64,000 nt of DNA from Promerops cafer (lineage: Eukaryota; Chordata; Aves; Passeriformes; Nectariniidae), in NCBI GenBank assembly GCA_013398275.1, contig VZSE01009546.1:1417130-1481129 (forward strand), written 5' to 3'. The translations under genes and the position numbers were made by a program. The notes under the pieces are model-generated. The model worked only from the letters and a program-made list of their open reading frames with translations. It searched no databases and was not told the DNA's origin. This document shows positions 62,821-64,000 of this stretch, piece after piece; position 1 is the first letter of the stretch; the number at the start of each line of letters is the position of its first letter.

Positions 62821-64000
62821 AACTCACTGTTCTTCATTATGAAAAATAAAAATATTTGATTTTTTTCTGTTAAACATTCCATGTAATAGTCATGAGTGAG
62901 TGCTCTTTTTCTTTGCAAGTGTGTTTGAAAGCCTTTCTCTTCATCATCATATACTGAATGCGAAAGAACACTGTAGTTTCTGTCTCAACTACACCGTGCT
63001 GTTATATATTAAGAGTACTCTAAGACCTAAAAGTGTGTTCATTGTTGTGGAAATCTTTAAAACTTAGGAAGGATTTCTAATGCAGTTCTAAGGGATTTCT
63101 GTTTTAATGTATTTGCAAATCTGTTTTTGTGAACACTCAGTACATCAAAGAAAAAAAATTTTAAAAAAATGTAAAAAAATAAACCTTTGCAGGACCTTTA
63201 TATTTAGCTTTACAGAAGAGTGAAATGGTTTTTTTGAACCTTAATACTCAGCTGTACATTTGCTCCTGGTCTGGAAAAATTGTAATGCCCAGTGGTTTCA
63301 CTTAGGCCTGCCCATGTAGGTTGCAGTTGTGTGACACTATCTACATATGAGCAGAAAAAAAATATTATTTTTTAAAAAAACCAACTTTTTATTTTTATAG
63401 AAAGCTTCAGAAAAGATAAAATTTCTGCAACCAATGATCATATACACTTCTGAAATAATTCCTCATTTTAGTAATTCATTCTTCCTTTCATCCTTTGTGT
63501 TTGCTCAGATGACATTTCCCTGATGGAATATGGTAGCTCCCTTATTTTTAGGGAGATGCAGCGCATGAGAAGATAAAAACTCAGTGGTCTTTTTAGGAAA
63601 ATGTTTCAAGGCAACAGATTTATCACTCGTATGAAACTCCTTGTATACAGACCAACATTTTCAAAATTTGAATGAATTTTCTACCATTTTCCAATTGCAT
63701 TAATGTCTGTTTTTAAGTGACATTACTGAAGAAGATTGTATATGGAAAAGAGGGGAGTGTAATAAGGACAGAATATGTGATATTGTAGGGGTTTTAATTG
63801 CATAGTTATTGAGTGTAAAAGGGATATGAAAAACCCAAAGAAGATAGTGTGAAGTCATAGTGGCCAACTGGATACTACTGAGCTTACTGAACTGTCTATA
63901 TGGGAAGAGATTGTGTCATAATGACAGGGAATGAAATTCACAGAAAATTTCACAGAACATTTGTAAAATATTTTTAAAATTTTATATAACATGGAAAGTC
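62821..64000. other. AT-rich unique DNA, no gene seen
   Basis: AT-rich, with A runs near 63150-63180 and 63355-63380. No gene or named repeat recognised up to the window edge. Confidence 0.55.

Noticed and set aside
1..64000. tRNA, rRNA, bacterial operons, riboswitches or origins
   Set aside because: No cloverleaf A/B-box pair, rRNA block or prokaryotic gene organisation was seen. The repeats are avian.

Overview
The window looks like vertebrate, almost certainly avian, nuclear DNA. It is AT-rich, has no run of long intact reading frames, and its recognisable interspersed repeats are CR1 LINE fragments (several with the diagnostic 3' tail ending in repeats of ATTCTATG type) plus an endogenous-retrovirus LTR of a kind familiar from bird genomes. 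I cannot name the species or chromosome. No complete protein-coding gene, tRNA or rRNA could be supported in 64 kb, so the region is best read as a gene desert or as one or more very large introns. Most open frames are chance openings in T-rich sequence or are products of microsatellites.

Layout. 1-10 kb: mostly featureless AT-rich DNA, with one well-formed candidate exon on the minus strand (2104-2225), a 25-bp palindrome (719-743) and the longest open frame of the window (6669-7175, minus, doubtful). 10-18 kb: the main repeat cluster, with two same-sense CR1 tails (10430-10566 and 11285-11553), a minus-strand CR1 whose tail has grown into a TAGAA pentamer array (15524-15905), an ERVL-like solo LTR with a probable target-site duplication (16684-17102), and a compound pentamer / 11-mer satellite (17976-18106). 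18-35 kb: mostly unique sequence with one tiny CR1 scrap (23689-23741) and a GC-richer, E-box-dense stretch (29985-30190). 35.7-36.9 kb: the most striking unique sequence, about 550 bp of CpG-rich, non-repetitive, motif-dense DNA that looks like a conserved developmental enhancer, followed by GC-richer flanks. 37-61 kb: AT-rich DNA with a CR1 tail (41945-42098), a GT microsatellite (45794-45836), a CR1 scrap (49618-49685), a second candidate minus-strand exon encoding a hydrophobic segment (50516-50645), a second possible conserved element (51950-52140), and a decayed ERV LTR piece (59080-59290). 61.4-62.8 kb: a long, heavily decayed CR1 of an ancient amniote lineage, from its reverse transcriptase region to its 3' end.

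Interpretation. The two candidate exons are both on the minus strand, each with an AG acceptor, an AAG|GTA-type donor and an open frame. They could belong to one minus-strand gene with introns of tens of kilobases, or to none. The 35.7-kb element is the best candidate for function. All conservation statements are inference, because no alignment could be run. Family assignments of repeats rest on remembered consensus features, not on a database search.
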